DNA of 64,000 bases from Holothuria scabra (GCA_037179385.1 CM074193.1:43863082-43927081); one strand, 5' to 3'. Positions 10,900 through 23,823 are shown, numbered from the stretch's first letter. Numbers and translations are program-made. The notes: generated from the letters alone by a model not told the origin.

Positions 10900-13091
10900 A
10901 AGCACTAGACGTAACTGACTTCACCAAGTGATGAATCACATCACAGTGCGTTGAAAAATAGAAAAATAACAGATAAAAAAAGAAACCCAGAAGCAGTGAC
11001 GTAACCAGACCTCCCTGTCGAGGGGGGGGGGGGGGGGCATAGCATAGAGTTTTCTCGATTTTGTACTAGTTGATCTTTTGAGTTGATGTAAACTGTGTTA
11101 GCTAGTAGGTGTCTCAAGGCCTTAATGGAAGTGTTGTTTTCGGTGGCGTAGGAAGCAATGTGAAAGTGGGTGGGGCGGAACAATTTTGGACCAAAAGGTA
11201 CAAAAAGTACATTTTTATGTTAATTTTTTCTAATGTTTTTTTAAAATAATTTTGATTTGTTTTTCTTAAATGTTAACACTACTGTATAAGGTACGTACGG
11301 AAAATTTTGGTCTTTTTACACATTTGTAAATGTGGAGCTTGTATTACAGAAAATAGATTAGAATCAGTGTTTCCTGTAAGGAAATTTGCATATTTGGGGG
11401 ACTATCGAAGAATCTGCGTTTCCAATTAGCATATATCTGAGATAGCATGTCGATAGCAGACCGTCTTATCTAAGGAGTGCGGAGTAAGGCTTCACCGCGA
11501 CACTCAAAACTAGAAATGTGGTTACGAAAATTACCGTCCATGATTGCTTCTGTGCCAATGTAACCGGGGACGTACTAAAGCTTGGGCCGATGTGATATAA
11601 CTGAACATAATGCAATAATGTGTTGGTTGTTTGTTGTAGATATCAACCGTTTGTTACTTTAGTTTTCGACTCGGAATCTCGTGATACACATTAATGATGC
11701 AGGACTGCACTATTTCTCATAATGCTTATCAGGCTAATTGATAAATCAACACCTAGGCCTTTAGGCTATTCATGCAATGCCGATGTAAAGGCAGTGATCA
11801 TCCGGAAGTCGCAAAAGAGGCCTACAGTGCTCACAGTCACGGTGGCACTGCAGGTAGGGTAACTAAACGTTCGGTTTTACCAGGACACGTCCTGTTTTAT
11901 GTTTCGTGCTGGTGTCCAGGCGGTTTTGTAAAATTACCGCCACCATGAGTGTACGGGTTTTATGTTTTTAATGATCTCAGGTTTTCCCAAATTTTGCTTC
12001 AATCAAGCTAGAAAAAACTGGTAAAACCAACAACTTATGGCACCATCTTTTGCATGTAGACACCATTGCGGTAAACCAACAAAGTTTCATAACTCCCCAC
12101 CCGGGCTCCTCCTAAGTTAGACCTCTTCACCAGGGTGGCCATGCATGTCCTCCTTGCGAGAAAATAAATAGGTCTACGGTAACCCTAAGTGCAGAAAAAA
12201 AGAAAAGTATAGACCCCTATGCTAATTCTGAGAATGACCATCGTTCTGAGAATGGTAAAATACACAAACAGCCGTGAATCTTTAGGCGTATCTTATGTCA
12301 ACGGACTTCCTACATATACGTCTACAGAGGATCATGGGAAAATTGGTCGCCACCGTTCGAACCAAAAGATAGCACGGTCGCCGAGAATCTTTAACTTTTT
12401 GCGTGATTTGACGACGAACTTCGAGCACTGCAATATTTCAAACATTGGACGTGAATGGGCACCAATACCATATCTTTTAATTTGTTTGGTAATTTTGATC
12501 TAAACGTACTACATTATTTCCAAAACGTAACACCTTTCTTACAAAATCTGTCGATTTTAGCCACTGACAAAGTCCAAATTCTTATACAAAACCATGGGTG
12601 ATAATGTATTGTCACCCCGTGCTAGACCCAACAAAGGCTAAGTATAACCAGGGAGCTGTTGACAGCTCCCTGGTATAACTCAAACTTCCTTTAAACATTG
12701 ACAGAGCAGACTGCACTAATAACGTCCTATGTGTAGATTGTCGCTACCGTACGTGTTATATAGCGAGATGACTGCCTGCTATGGTTTTGTACATAGAGAA
12801 GGATGAGTTCTTATAACTTCTCAAGATACACCTAGCATTTGGCAAGCCTGAGTCAAGCCTTACGTAACTGCTTCCAAGAGAGAAATACAACACAAAAGAA
12901 AGTTAAAGTCATATGCTAACATTAATGATTAAACCTAGGCTTAGATGCTAACATAAACGTCAAGGTTGTTCTCCGAACTACAGGCACTTGCGAGGTAAGA
13001 CAGTACAGTGTGTGTGCAGTGTGCACTGTGTCACCAAGGAGGTTCTACATGTCACAATACTACAATGCTCTTAAGCTTAATCGCGTTTAGC
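10900..13091. other. Interior between inverted arms, first half; no gene
   Basis: Contains a 16-base G run at 11022-11037 next to a GTGACGTAACCAG edge of the GCGTAGCC family, the palindrome at 12647-12674 and a 94-codon frame at 12219-12503 without family resemblance. No transposase is visible between the arms. Confidence 0.4.
12647..12674. repeat. Perfect 13-bp hairpin, 2-base loop
   Basis: ACCAGGGAGCTGT-TG-ACAGCTCCCTGGT. Both outer flanks read roughly AGTATA/TATAACT, extending the symmetry imperfectly. There are no coding neighbours and no T-run, so a bacterial-type terminator is not applicable. Confidence 0.85.
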
Positions 13092-13346
13092 GACACTGTG
13101 CGCGATATACTACAGGTACAATGCGGGAACTTTGCGGTCGTTGTGTGATGAGCAAGCATACTGTGAAAAAAAATGACTTACTCAAGCATTCTATTACAAA
13201 ACAATAAAATACATAAATGACACTGTGCGCGATATACTACAGGTACAATGCGGGAACTTTGCGGTCGTTGTGTGATGAGCAAGCATACTGTGAAAAAAAG
13301 TTGACTTACTCAAGCATTCTATTACAAAACAATAAAATACATAAAT
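13092..13346 (+). repeat. Near-perfect tandem duplication, ~127-bp unit
   Basis: Unit 1 (13092-13218) and unit 2 (13219-13346) both run from GACACTGTGCGCGATATACT to ACAATAAAATACATAAAT. They differ only around the A-run before GACTTACTC. The near identity indicates a recent event or an assembly artefact. Confidence 0.95.
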
Positions 13347-13522
13347 GCTTAACTAATCGCTCATTTTTGGCCATATCATAACCACAAGTGACCATGAAGT
13401 CTCGTTCCCGTCTACATGACTCAGTCTACATAATGAACTCAATTGAAGAGCAAACAACTCCCTGAGAATGAAGAAACATTGAACGAAAGAACTGTCCCTT
13501 GAAAATGAGAAGCGTGCCTAAG

Positions 13523-13550
13523 GTACTGTCCATGACGTCATGGACAGTAC
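13523..13550. repeat. Perfect 28-bp palindrome containing TGACGTCA
   Basis: GTACTGTCCATGAC followed directly by GTCATGGACAGTAC: perfect dyad symmetry without a loop. The centre is a full CRE-type octamer. There is no adjacent gene, so either a palindromic element remnant or a binding site without an evident target. Confidence 0.9.
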
Positions 13551-14137
13551 AATACTCTCGAAACTTTTTTGCATTTTTTAGACAAATATGAAAGCCTATA
13601 TTGAAGGAAATTTAAGGGAAACGGCACTGCAGCGGTTCGGAAAATTTTTCCACTGACTGCATTATCAGCGATCCCTTAGTGCTTTAAGGGTATTATTTAA
13701 GGCGAGCGAACGCGTGGAAAATTTTGCCTTTTTTTAAAACTAACAGTTTTAAATATAGAACTTTTATAAGGAAGAATTCGGAATTTTATGAAGGAAAACT
13801 TGGGAAAACCGCACTCTATTTGACTGGTGTCTCAAATGGCAAATTGTTTACGCCACTGCTCTGCAACATTGAACATTGATAAAATTTTGGACGCTTCAAT
13901 AACTAAACAATCCATCTTCACAACTGACATGGTTGAAAGGTATCTGGTGACAGGTGTTTATGAGATCATTTGAGTATGGTGGGCCAATAATTCCCCTGCT
14001 AAGAATAAGAAGTCTTGCTAGAAAGACTATCTTCAGTTGACAGAAAATTTTAAAAAATGGGGACCCCTCAGACAGCCGGATTACTGAAGAATCTGCACCT
14101 CCTTCAAATATTGGTGGCAAATCTGAGAACGGCTGCT

Positions 14138-14750
14138 CTTCTAAAGTCCTCCCGACTGTCTGACAAAGGGCCGTTCGGCGAAATCAAACTATAAACTGCT
14201 TCCCGAAGAAGCTAGATTGCACGACGATTGATGCTACACAATGTTACCTAAGACCTACGACCTGACACTTTACGATGACATTTCAAAAGTTTCCCAAACT
14301 ATTTAAACAAGATATTTCAAAATCAAAATCTTCCATTGAAGAATATGGAATTCTATGAAAGACAGTAAACAAAATTGGTAATATAGCTGCCAGTGTCTAC
14401 TGATGACATGTCATCACCAATAGTAAATATCCGATTTTGTCATTTCCAAAGCTCGGAGAAGTTTGTCAAACCGATTTATGTGCGAGAACAAATGCACTTC
14501 ACGTTGCAGGTTTGCTCTTTTTGAGATTTTGAACAATGAATAAGGGTTTTTGACCCGGGAAGGGGGGGGGGGAAGCATGCTCCGCCTCCTCATTTTTCAC
14601 GGGGGAGGCTGTCGCCGCCCCAGCCCCCACTTTCTACGCCTATGATTGTGTTGTGGACGGCTCCTCTCCTCAAACACCACCATCTGAATATAATTTTGAT
14701 TACTTTTTACCTCCTGGCCTTTTGCCAGAGATTCGGGAGGACTTTAGAAA
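14138..14750. mobile_element. Non-autonomous element with ~33-bp terminal inverted repeats
   Basis: The left end CTTCTAAAGTCCTCCCGACT... (14138-14170) is repeated inverted at 14718-14749. The interior holds a GC-rich G-run segment near 14560-14640 and no transposase. A hairpin with the same AAGTCCTCCC core occurs at 23824-23867, so the terminus belongs to a repeated family. Confidence 0.6.
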
Positions 14751-15766
14751 AAGATTACTTTTCACATCCCAAATACGAGCAAATTTTATGCAATATGGTC
14801 AACACTAACATGACTTGGTGTCTTCAGGTAAAATGAAAAACTAACACGAACCCAAGTTTGACAATTCATATGTCAACATGAGAAAATATATCTGGTGTGT
14901 AACATCCAAATCATTTTTTTTAAAGGTTAAAGGAAAAGTACACGCTTGATGTTCGTGGTCTCCTTGCATGAACGGTCTTTAAATGTGGGATGTGTTGTCC
15001 TAAAATTAAGTTCCATTCGTCAGATGGTCCTTTTACTGAAAATGTTGATGACTGGATCAAAGTCAATACTCCCAGAAATGTCGCTTTCTCTAACTGTCTA
15101 ATGAGGAGAGTAAGAGGGGAAGTGTTTCCTCCGATAAAGCGGACCTCAGATATTAAGCTTCATATATTAACCAAAACACTGTTCCATGAATGCAGATCAG
15201 TCTTGCTTTTGATGTTATAGTTGGCTCATTTTTTTAATTTTTTCCTTTCCCTTCTTTTCCATTTTCCATTTTGATTTTACCTTTCTTTCCTTCCCCTCTT
15301 CTTTCTCTCCTTCCTTTTCTCTTCTTCCCTCTCTTTTCCTCATTTTCCTTTCTTTCCTTCCCTTCCCGTCTTTCCTTCCCTTCCCGTGTTTGCCCGGGGG
15401 GGGGGGCAGTATGCCCCCGCCCCGCCCCCCTCGTTGGTTACGCAACCACCCAGAAGACTCTCGATTCCTTCCCTATGATATATTGAGATTGTGTTACAAG
15501 CTTTTCAACTTTTGGCCTTTGGCAACCCCAAGTCACCTTTGACCTTCACCAAAACCATAAAAATAATGTCCTTTATATTGGCAGCCCACATGCGATGTAG
15601 AGTGCCCCTCGAAGTAACCCTTCTTGAGATAAAGCGTTTTGACCTGTGATGGCCTTACATGATCTTTGGGCCCCAACGAAACATTATGATTCATCTACAA
15701 AATGTGGACAATCCATCACATGAGCTGGTTGAGTGCTCAGAGGGGAATAAAAAACACAAAACACAA
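14751..15766. other. Low-complexity polypyrimidine tract and flanks
   Basis: 15235-15395 is nearly pure C/T on the plus strand (CTTTCCTTCCC-type blocks) followed by a ten-base G run and a GGTTACGCAACC edge of the GCGTAGCC family. Lysine/glycine-rich and Phe/Ser-rich frames here only reflect this composition. Confidence 0.6.
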
Positions 15767-16670
15767 TGAAAGGAGGTAATGCTGGCTTTTCATTTCTTTT
15801 CCTATTTGTTGTCGAAATATAGAGTCAATTACAAATAAATTGCCCAAAGCCTTATAGTCGGAAATACAATGAATACACGCTTCCACTCACCAGTATGTCA
15901 CTGTTCTTATGTATCTGTAGATTATCATAATCCAGTCACAACAAAAAAAAGCAAAAGTGGAAGTACTGGTAAACACTTTGCCACGCCCCCACCCAGCAGC
16001 TTTCTATCTAAACGGCGCCATTGACTACAAGCGCCATTTAAGTTTACATGGTTACTACTATTTACATCGTCGTTAATTGTATTTGCGTTAACTGGAACAG
16101 CGCCATTACCTCTTGTTTGCACGTTGTTGATTGAAATTACATGGTTACCTACACGGGCGGTTGATCGCGACAAGGACGTTACCAACTTTTAGCTGGCTGT
16201 TGAAACCGAAAACGCCGTTGTTAACCTCTTTTAGTACGTGGTTACCCCTGATTACGCCGCGAAATTTAGCACGTGGTTACTTAAAATTTCGCCGTGGTTA
16301 CCAAAATTTACCACTAATGATGATTTAATGATAATCACGCCGTTATTAACAAAATTTGCGTGGATCGCGTTCCATATTTTACTGCAACAGCCAACTGCGT
16401 CAGCTGTGTCACATACGAGGCGTCTCAGCTATAATCCTCTACAAAAATACATAGGACAAACCCCGCTCCCCGTATCAATGTTGAAGTTTCAGGTCGTCTT
16501 GGGCTGCCGCAACATTGAATGGGGGAGTGGGGGATGGTTATCCGTTTACTGCTTGTTCTGCTTGTTTTGTCCCATCATTTTTGTCTAGGATTGTAGCTAC
16601 TCTAGACAGCGTAATACACTTAAGTTTTTGTCCGTCAAAAGGGGCGTGGCTTTTGACGTCATCACAGCAC
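15767..16670 (-). repeat. Right arm of the large inverted pair
   Basis: Reverse-complement match to 10205-10899: inner end ATGAAAGGAGGTAATGCTGG, the same periodic GTTAAC/CGGCG core (about 16020-16370), the same GCGTGGATCGCGTTCCAT edge, then a CGTGGCTTTTGACGTCAT outer block. A segment between about 16380 and 16620 is missing from the left arm. The minus frame 15925-16185 again reads as an Asn/Val-rich repeat peptide. Confidence 0.75.
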
Positions 16671-17964
16671 CTTAATTTTGCAGACAAACTCGTCGTTTAA
16701 CACTATTCTTTAATAAAATTAAACTTAAATGTAACTATGCAAAACAGCCACACATAAAATTATGAAAATCGTACAGATAATAGCATACCAACACCTAGAG
16801 CAAGATATCGTCATTATTGACAAACACATGTGCTTTATTTTGATTGACAGCAAATATTTTTAAGGCTATCCATGAATTGTTTGGAAATATGGACTATTTT
16901 TTATAATAATAAAACCATGTGATCTACAATTCATAAGTATGGTGTCCTTATAAATTTGTTTGTTAGTGTTGTGGCTAAGTGTAAAAAAGGTATTGTGTTA
17001 AAAGTATCACTCGTCCCATGTTTCAACTGAAACTTGTTCATGGTGAAATTCGACCCTAAAGGAGAGCTCAGCCCTCACCAATCATGTAATCCGTAGAGAA
17101 ATTTGAAATTAACATTATCCTTATCCTGTTAGATTATATAGCCACGATTGTTTAAAATGAACTTTTATAGCCCTTGCAACCTCATGAGTCCGCATTGTAA
17201 TGTATAGAAGGAAATTTTGAGGGTAAAAATTTTAGTGAGCAAAGGTAGTGTGTGTGTACATGTAACGTTTTTAGAAAAAAAAATCAATTAATTGGAGAAT
17301 TAATTCAGAAAAAAATCTAACTTCAAACCAATATGTGTTGTGAACTTTATAAAAAATGTACGTTGCCAATTATTATTAAATGGTATGGTTCATTTAACAA
17401 CCGATTTTCTGAATAAGTTCCCTTAGCATTTTTGACCTAGCGGGAATTGATTTGACTATCATTTTAAGTGCTGTTAAGTTTTAATAACAGGTCACCCAGG
17501 ACTGATGACATATTGATATTTAAGTGAATTGATAGCCATACAATGTTGATTCCTCAAATCCACTGAAGATGAATACGGCTTTAACAACTTCGTACTTTGG
17601 TTACTCAGGCTCTTTAACTAAAGCCATGGACCCACTACGTATAGCTAAATGCTTGCTTACACGTGCTAAGAAAGAAAAACAAAAAAGAAGAATAAAAAGG
17701 AAAGTATCAACATATGAGTAATAATTGTAATGAGTAGCACTCGCTTCTTCTATCTGATCTATACCACCCTAGGAGATGACCACCATGTGTTATTTATACA
17801 ATTTGAGTGAATAACCATAAGCAATGACTTTGTCCAAGAACTGTTAGATTGACTAGAAAGTGATAAACTTTATTACAACTAATGAATCCTTTGCGCCTAT
17901 ATACATCACTTCGGAAAAAACAGCTATCTTATAAAATCATTTTCACCAGATCTATTCGTATCGC
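16671..17964. other. AT-rich stretch, nothing recognised
   Basis: No coding frame above 60 codons and no repeat boundary that I can define. Confidence 0.4.
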
Positions 17965-18200
17965 CGTTTTCAAATATCTCCCATGATGCATTGGGATTCT
18001 ATCGCGCAAATTCAACGGAGATCAGCGTTCAAAACAACCTTGAACTTTTTATCGACTAAAGGAAAGAAAAATTCAGATATATTTAAAATCTTTGTTGATA
18101 GGGGAATAAAAAGCTTCGTTATCTTGTTCACCGCCGCCGATTTTGAGATATTTAGCAATTTGGTTTCGTTCTTTGTCCTATGCATAATTTATAGAGTCGA
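17965..18200 (+). repeat. Dispersed repeat family 3, copy 1
   Basis: Shares TTCAAATATCTCCCATGATG, TTCTATCGCGCAAATTCAAC and the downstream block up to the TTTGTCCTATGCATAAT region with the reverse complement of 42440-42662. The 100-codon frame 17983-18285 does not keep its reading in the other copy, so it is not a gene. Confidence 0.6.
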
Positions 18201-18835
18201 CTCAGCCGCAAGTTTTGTACCAATTCCCCGCCTACCAGTGTGCAAGTGGATCGTGGAACATCTTGCCAAAACTTGTGATTGTTAATAGGTTCTTGAAGGT
18301 TCCTTGTGGGGTTTTTGTTTTTTGTGTGTGTGTTTGTGTTTACTACTATCTCTCATTTGAATGTGTTCACATTTTTCAACAAATGTGAAAAGGCACACAC
18401 GAACTTTTCATATATAAATATTCATACCGTTGATAATTTTTCCCGGATCTGAGAAAACTTCATTTTCCCTAGGCGGTTACCTCCGAACTGAATATTGTAC
18501 GCAAAGAATAAAGTGAAGAAATGGCAGCTTTGAAAATTATAAATGACAACATGTGTAAGGCTACACGGTTATGAAGCTTAATAATACGTTTGTGACCTTT
18601 ATATCCTGGTACTGGATGCGTATAGACAAATCCGGATAGCAGGTGAAGGTCTGATTTTAGTCAGCATAACTGCGGTCTATCACCTTCAACTCTTTATTTA
18701 TATCACAGTATAAATGAAGACGATTTAAGGTTAACGGAACCCAACATTGGCTGCCTAAAGTCACTAAGCACCAGCGCCGATCGAAATCATCTATACTGAA
18801 GAAGGTGAAAGCTGGCAATTAACGATAGAAGTATT

Positions 18836-19000
18836 TTTCCTACATGTAGTTTTTCAAACTAATACTACCAATAGTTATCGTGCACTCAATGTTGGTAACA
18901 GAGTGACAATAGAATACCTACCTTCCCTTGCCGAGAATGCCACATAATCTCTAGCAATTGTGGAAAAGATAAAACAGTGTCTAAGTCGCAAGTAGAGCCG
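18836..19000 (+). pseudogene. Relic of an Ig receptor second domain
   Basis: Reads like receptor B from its CSYEPSDRSLDVGDRVTIEC segment through ATQSLAMWKGQNGVRV: CCTACATGTAGTTTTT, then GTTATCGTGCACTCAATGTTGG, then GAGTGACAATAGAATACCTA, then CACATAATCTCTAGCAATTG. Indels and an in-frame TAA in place of the Gln codon make it non-coding. No signal peptide, other Ig domains or tail are detectable around it. It lies between receptors A and B on the same strand, so the family was once larger here. Confidence 0.7.
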
Positions 19001-19109
19001 AATTACTAAAACTTTCCAATGACACTACTCCCCCACTTACAGCTGTACAACTTTGGCTATTATATAAACCACAAAAAATGAGAGCACTGTACTCTAAAAA
19101 CGTTCTGCA

Positions 19110-19425
19110 CAAATTTAACCAAGATTAATGTGGTCACCAATTTTCCATATATGAGTCCTGGTAAAAATGGCCACGGTTTCCTGGTCATTTTAACCAGGAT
19201 ATGTATGGAGTCACCGGCTCTCAAACAATTCCCGGTTAAAATAATAACAAATTCATGTCGTTTTTTTAACCAAGAAATGTATGGATTCACAAACATTTCA
19301 TGGTTAAAAAATACTACGAGTCCTGGTCATTTTAACCAGGATATGTATGAAATTCATCTCTTTCTTACTTTTCCTGGTTAAAACGACAAGGATTCTCAGG
19401 TCATTCATAAATATGTATGGCAAGT
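19110..19425 (+). repeat. Degenerate tandem/foldback array, ~70-bp period
   Basis: TTTAACCAGGATATGTATGG-like segments recur near 19114, 19186, 19262, 19329 and 19410, alternating with inverse segments such as CCTGGTCATTTT and CCTGGTTAAA. A similar CCCGGATATGTATAT/ACATACCGG pattern occurs at 28590-28800. Confidence 0.65.
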
Positions 19426-22140
19426 GTTCTTTATGGGCTAGCGTCCTCTTAAACCTTCTCCTATAGGGTTACCGGTGATATGTTTAGCTTCAAGGGAAAA
19501 GTGTTTGTTGGGGCAAAAACGTTCTCGACCTTGGAAAAACAAGAACCAAGAACAATATTCGGAATTATGTTATATAGTACACTACCTCCTCCAATACAAA
19601 CTCCGGATTACCAAACGTTGTTTTGAAAAGGCAGCATAGTTTCGGGTACTTTTCAAATTTCGGCAAAGCGGCTTAATCCGTAGGCTCAACCGGAAAAAGA
19701 CACTTATAAAAATGAATACAAATATCTTAAACATCATAGGTTTGTACACATTACCATATTTCAAATGCAAAGAAATAAAAAAAAAAAGTAGAATTTTTAA
19801 CTTGCTGGCCACATTCCCCATGCGGCAAGGGGAAAGGTTGGATGGTGAGTTTATGGTTCTTGATAAATGTAACTTCATACCTAATATAGAACAAGTCGTT
19901 AGATGGCCAGAGGGACAACATCAAAAACGTTGAAGGTGAAATAAATTAAGCTTCCTGTATCAAGTTAGCGAAGATTGAAATTTGTTTGTTCTTTTTCTCT
20001 TTTTTTTTGACAAAGATCATCAATCAACGGAAAATAAAAAAGTGTTTATTAGGAAAAAATCGTTCGATGAGTGAAGAACAACAAAAATGTCGTGGCTTTA
20101 CGAGTGGTATACACATATTAACCAAACTCAACAATACCAAGAGCCATTTTCCTGCAAGACTTAGAATCTCTTGTATGGAGCAACCATGCCTGCGGAAGCC
20201 CTTAGCTTGGCACGGTCCCAGTGACGTCGCTTAAACGGCAACTGATTTGCATAATCGAAACTGACTCAGACCAATTTCATAGGAATCATCAATGTCTTAC
20301 GGTTTTCCGGTGCTTCTCATTGGATAGAGTTCCAAATTAAACGGCAAGGTACGTATGGACGGCGACCACGTGGGGGATGCCCCCCCCCCCCCCTCGAGTA
20401 TTTTTGAGAGGGAGTATATCGCATCAAATGCCATCCTAACATATTTGAAGCATGTAGACGAATATGTTTTCTTACATGACAAATATTGTCGAATGCTATG
20501 AGCGCTTTTCAAACTAATTACGTTATTTTGGCTGAAACGTTTTAGCGCGAGATACAGCTGTTTATTGAATAAGGGTATAGTTTTCTCATGCACATTTTTA
20601 GTTGTCCGTACAGACGTTAATTATCTGAAACACGATTTTAATTTTATCAAATTTCTCTTTTTGTCGCTGCTTGGAAGAAACTTTTTTAGACAGAGTCATC
20701 ATATTGGGCAAAAGATATTTAGTGCCTCAAAGTTAAGTCCGGCCCATTAGAAGGGGAATTATCTCCCGAAATTCGGTGAGTTTTTTCACCCAGGTACATT
20801 TTTAGGAGAAAGCAAACGTCTTTATTGCGGAATGACCTTTGATTATTAGGTCTGTCATAATTTAACGTGCACAACGAGTTCACTTTTCACATATTATATA
20901 CCTGCATGCTCCTCTGGTAACTTTCGTCGACAATGTTAATATGGACAAATGGATTTTAATCGGCCATTACTGGGGTCCATCACTATTAATCTTTAAATTC
21001 CCTTCCTTACCTATTCCATGGATGGTTGTACCTTAAAGTGTATCTTGATTTACTCAACTGAATATGAGGATTTGATTTGATTTTAACAAATCACGTAGAC
21101 AATAAATGAAGAAGATTGAAGGATGATGGACCCCACTAATGGCTGCCTACAGTCACCAAAAACAAGGTGAAAAAAGGTCTGGGTGGGAAAACTGAAAGTT
21201 CTTCCACTTCCTTTAAGGGAAAATCGAAGCAAAAATGTATTTTACATATGTAAAAGAGAATACAGAATTATACAGTATAGTGAAAGTTCCATTCAAATGA
21301 GACATATATTTGTCCAGATGTCAGCAAATGAAGTCACTAGATTTGTGTTCCAAAGTCAATTTGAGGGCAGCAGAGGTTCTATCACAACCTCACATTCAAA
21401 AGGAATGTCATGCTTCCTTTTGTTTGTTCACACTGTTGTGTTGAACTTGAAGTTAATGCGGGTAGTACCTCCCTGCAAGGAATGCAAATGTTGTAGAGTT
21501 CTCATGCTACTTATGCAATGACGCTCTGAAAATATGCAAGCCATGCTTATTGAGAAGATAATTGGTTGTAAAGTTTAAAAGAAGACAAAGGGCTGTCCTT
21601 TAAATGTGTGGACTTGATATCATATGTGCTTGATTCAAGCTCACTTTTTGTGGAAAATGTTGCAACTGCACATGCTGAACTTTGAGAACTACGCATGGGC
21701 TTTAATGGAAATTTCACCGAATTGCTTCTTTTAACATGAGGTAGGTATATTAAAGTTTCCTTAAGCGACAGCCAAAATTTTTCGCCCCCCAAACTGTTCC
21801 GTTCCGGATATTCCGCTGGCGGGGGCATCCGACACAGCTTCGGGTGGCTAAATCCTTAACCGCATAAACCCCCCCCCCCCCCCCCCCGGTTAGTTTGCCA
21901 GATGAATTTTCCGTTGTACCAACTGTACGCTTTATTAGCATTAGCCTACCGTTAAGCAGTAGCCTTCTGTAACTTTTCCAATCAAAGCTATTACAACGCT
22001 CATGATTACTTTTTCAGGCATAACAACTTAAGGTAATTCATCTAGCTAACGTGGCTTACGTGATGACTAAGGTAACAGATTTTGAATTCATACAACCGTA
22101 AGCTTTCTCTTATCATGATGAAACAAAATAGTTCAGGGGC
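19426..22140. other. No gene seen between relic and receptor B
   Basis: Contains C/G runs near 20380 and 21869-21887 that mark GCGTAGCC-type repeat debris. A block at 21108-21170 resembles 18715-18780 (GGCTGCCTA-A/C-AGTCAC), of unknown class. No frame has recognisable domains. Confidence 0.4.
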
Positions 22141-22149
22141 TGGAGGTAT

Positions 22150-22410
22150 CGATTCCGGACTCGACCTTCAGTTCGAGCTTAAGTCCCCTTCTTTGAACTC
22201 GGACTTGGTCTTGGAATTGGGGATCTCTGAACTTGGACTTTCAGTTAGCTTGGACTCGAAGTCGAGTTCATCAAGTCTAGCCTTTTTCTCGAGCCGTAAT
22301 CGCCCTCTCTAAATACATGAAAATATTCTACTTTTCTGACTCTTTTTGAACTTGGACTCGGACTTGGACTAGTCTTGGACTCGAGGTAGTTGGACTCGAC
22401 TGCAACCTTG
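22150..22410. repeat. Degenerate TTGGACTCGA short-motif array
   Basis: GGACTCG/TTGGACT/TCGAGTT motifs recur every 6-18 bases on both strands. The Leu/Ser-rich frames covering it arise from this composition. Confidence 0.6.
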
Positions 22411-23089
22411 GCATTGACACCTCTAGACTATCTGTGTAATATCTCGGAATACGCCCTCTATTTATTCCCCGGGAATCAAGTAAACTATTGATATTTGACA
22501 TAACAGTTATAGTGGACGAGCGCCTCCCTTTCGTCAAGAGAACTTACGTAATAGAATGAGAGAGCCTTTAGTAGGACCTGCATGTATTGAATTTGAAATA
22601 AAGTAAATTCGGTTCTTTTATTTTTTGAAGGGACCGCGAGTCTTAAATAAAGACTATATGAGATTGAATTCTCTTTTAGGTAAACTACTTTTGATTTACA
22701 AACCTGGAGTCAGTGGGGGATTTTCCTCATGTCAATGCTTTTTGGAAGGTAAACTAAATCGAGAATGGTTTATCATAAACGAAATTTTTGGAAGGGGCAG
22801 GTTAGAGGGGATTTCCTTTGTATTTCGTAAATTCAGTTTGATGGAATTTACAGGCGATATTACTATGCTAACTCAGAATTCTAGTTAAAGTGCAATGTCA
22901 TGAGTACAAGGGAAGATGGTTTGCGCAGAATCGATGAAACTTCGATACCCACTTAAAGAGCAAAAAACAATTTTAAAAATTTAGTTTAGATTTTTTCAAA
23001 ACGAAACATGAAACATATGGGATCACATTTTGGCACAAGGGGCAAAAGCTTTCAAAAAAGAAAAAAGAAAAAAAAAAAGAAAATCAAAT

Positions 23090-23215
23090 TAAAGGCTGCA
23101 AGTTGAGTAGTACAATAATGACATCACAAATCATTCCTTAATTATAAGAAAAATCGAACTACATTTTTATACCTCCTCTCAGGAACGTTATATCCTATGA
23201 AGATTACAGTTGATT
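23090..23215 (+). repeat. Diverged repeat pair with 39585-39715
   Basis: Both contain TTGAGTAGTACAA-C/T-AATGACATCAC, then after about 60 bases a TTATACCTC/TTACACCTC...CTCA-GAA-GTT-TAT block. The homology is diverged and its class unknown. Confidence 0.5.
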
Positions 23216-23423
23216 GATCTTAATTAAATGTTTAGACATTGGAGCTTTAAAAGGTGCATTGTCAAAGTAGCACCTCCCACGTTGCAGTGGCTCAGTTGTG
23301 CTTGGCTGCTTAAAGCTCTAACTTCTTCTTAATTGAGAAATGAGTATACGCTTCATTTCTTTATATGGTAGCCTATAAATTTTGTCAAACAGATAGAAAT
23401 ATTGCTTGAAAAACCCGTACATA

Positions 23424-23663
23424 CACTCTAAAAAATATTTAAACGATTTTGTTTGAAAATTAGGATACTCACGAAAATGAGTATTTCTACTCGAAATAAG
23501 TGAGTACTTCAACTGAATTTGTGCAAAATTTTAAACAAATTGCTGAATTTGTGCAAAATTTTACACAAATTGAGTTGAAGTACTCACTTATCTCGAGTAG
23601 AAATACTCATTTTCGTGAGTATCCTAATTTTTAAACAAAATCGTTGAAATATTTTTTAGAGTG
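23424..23663. mobile_element. CACTC-terminus MITE with near-perfect long inverted repeats
   Basis: 240 bp, CACTCTAAAAAATATTT...AAATATTTTTTAGAGTG, almost entirely an inverted repeat of ~105-bp arms around an AAATTTTA-rich centre. Flanked by the direct dinucleotide TA (23422-23423 and 23664-23665). CACT-initial termini with a 2-bp duplication fit CACTA/EnSpm-Mirage-like elements. No coding capacity. Confidence 0.85.
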
Positions 23664-23823
23664 TAGTATGATGTCCACAAGCCCATCATACATGAATATT
23701 CAAATTTAATATAGCTTTCTGTGTTACAGGAGGGTCTAGGTACGGGTAATTTCCTTTTTCTTTTTTTGTATTTCCCTTGATGTTTCAAATCCCTTCCCAA
23801 CCTACACTAACATCTCTTTTTAC

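Noticed and set aside
13092..13346. Direct repeat considered as a CRISPR-like array
   Set aside because: Only two long units with no spacer structure, in an animal genome.
15215..15486. Lys/Gly-rich and Phe/Ser-rich frames
   Set aside because: Low-complexity polypyrimidine/polypurine tract.
22082..22312. Leu/Ser repeat frame
   Set aside because: Follows the degenerate TTGGACTCGA array, not a protein family.
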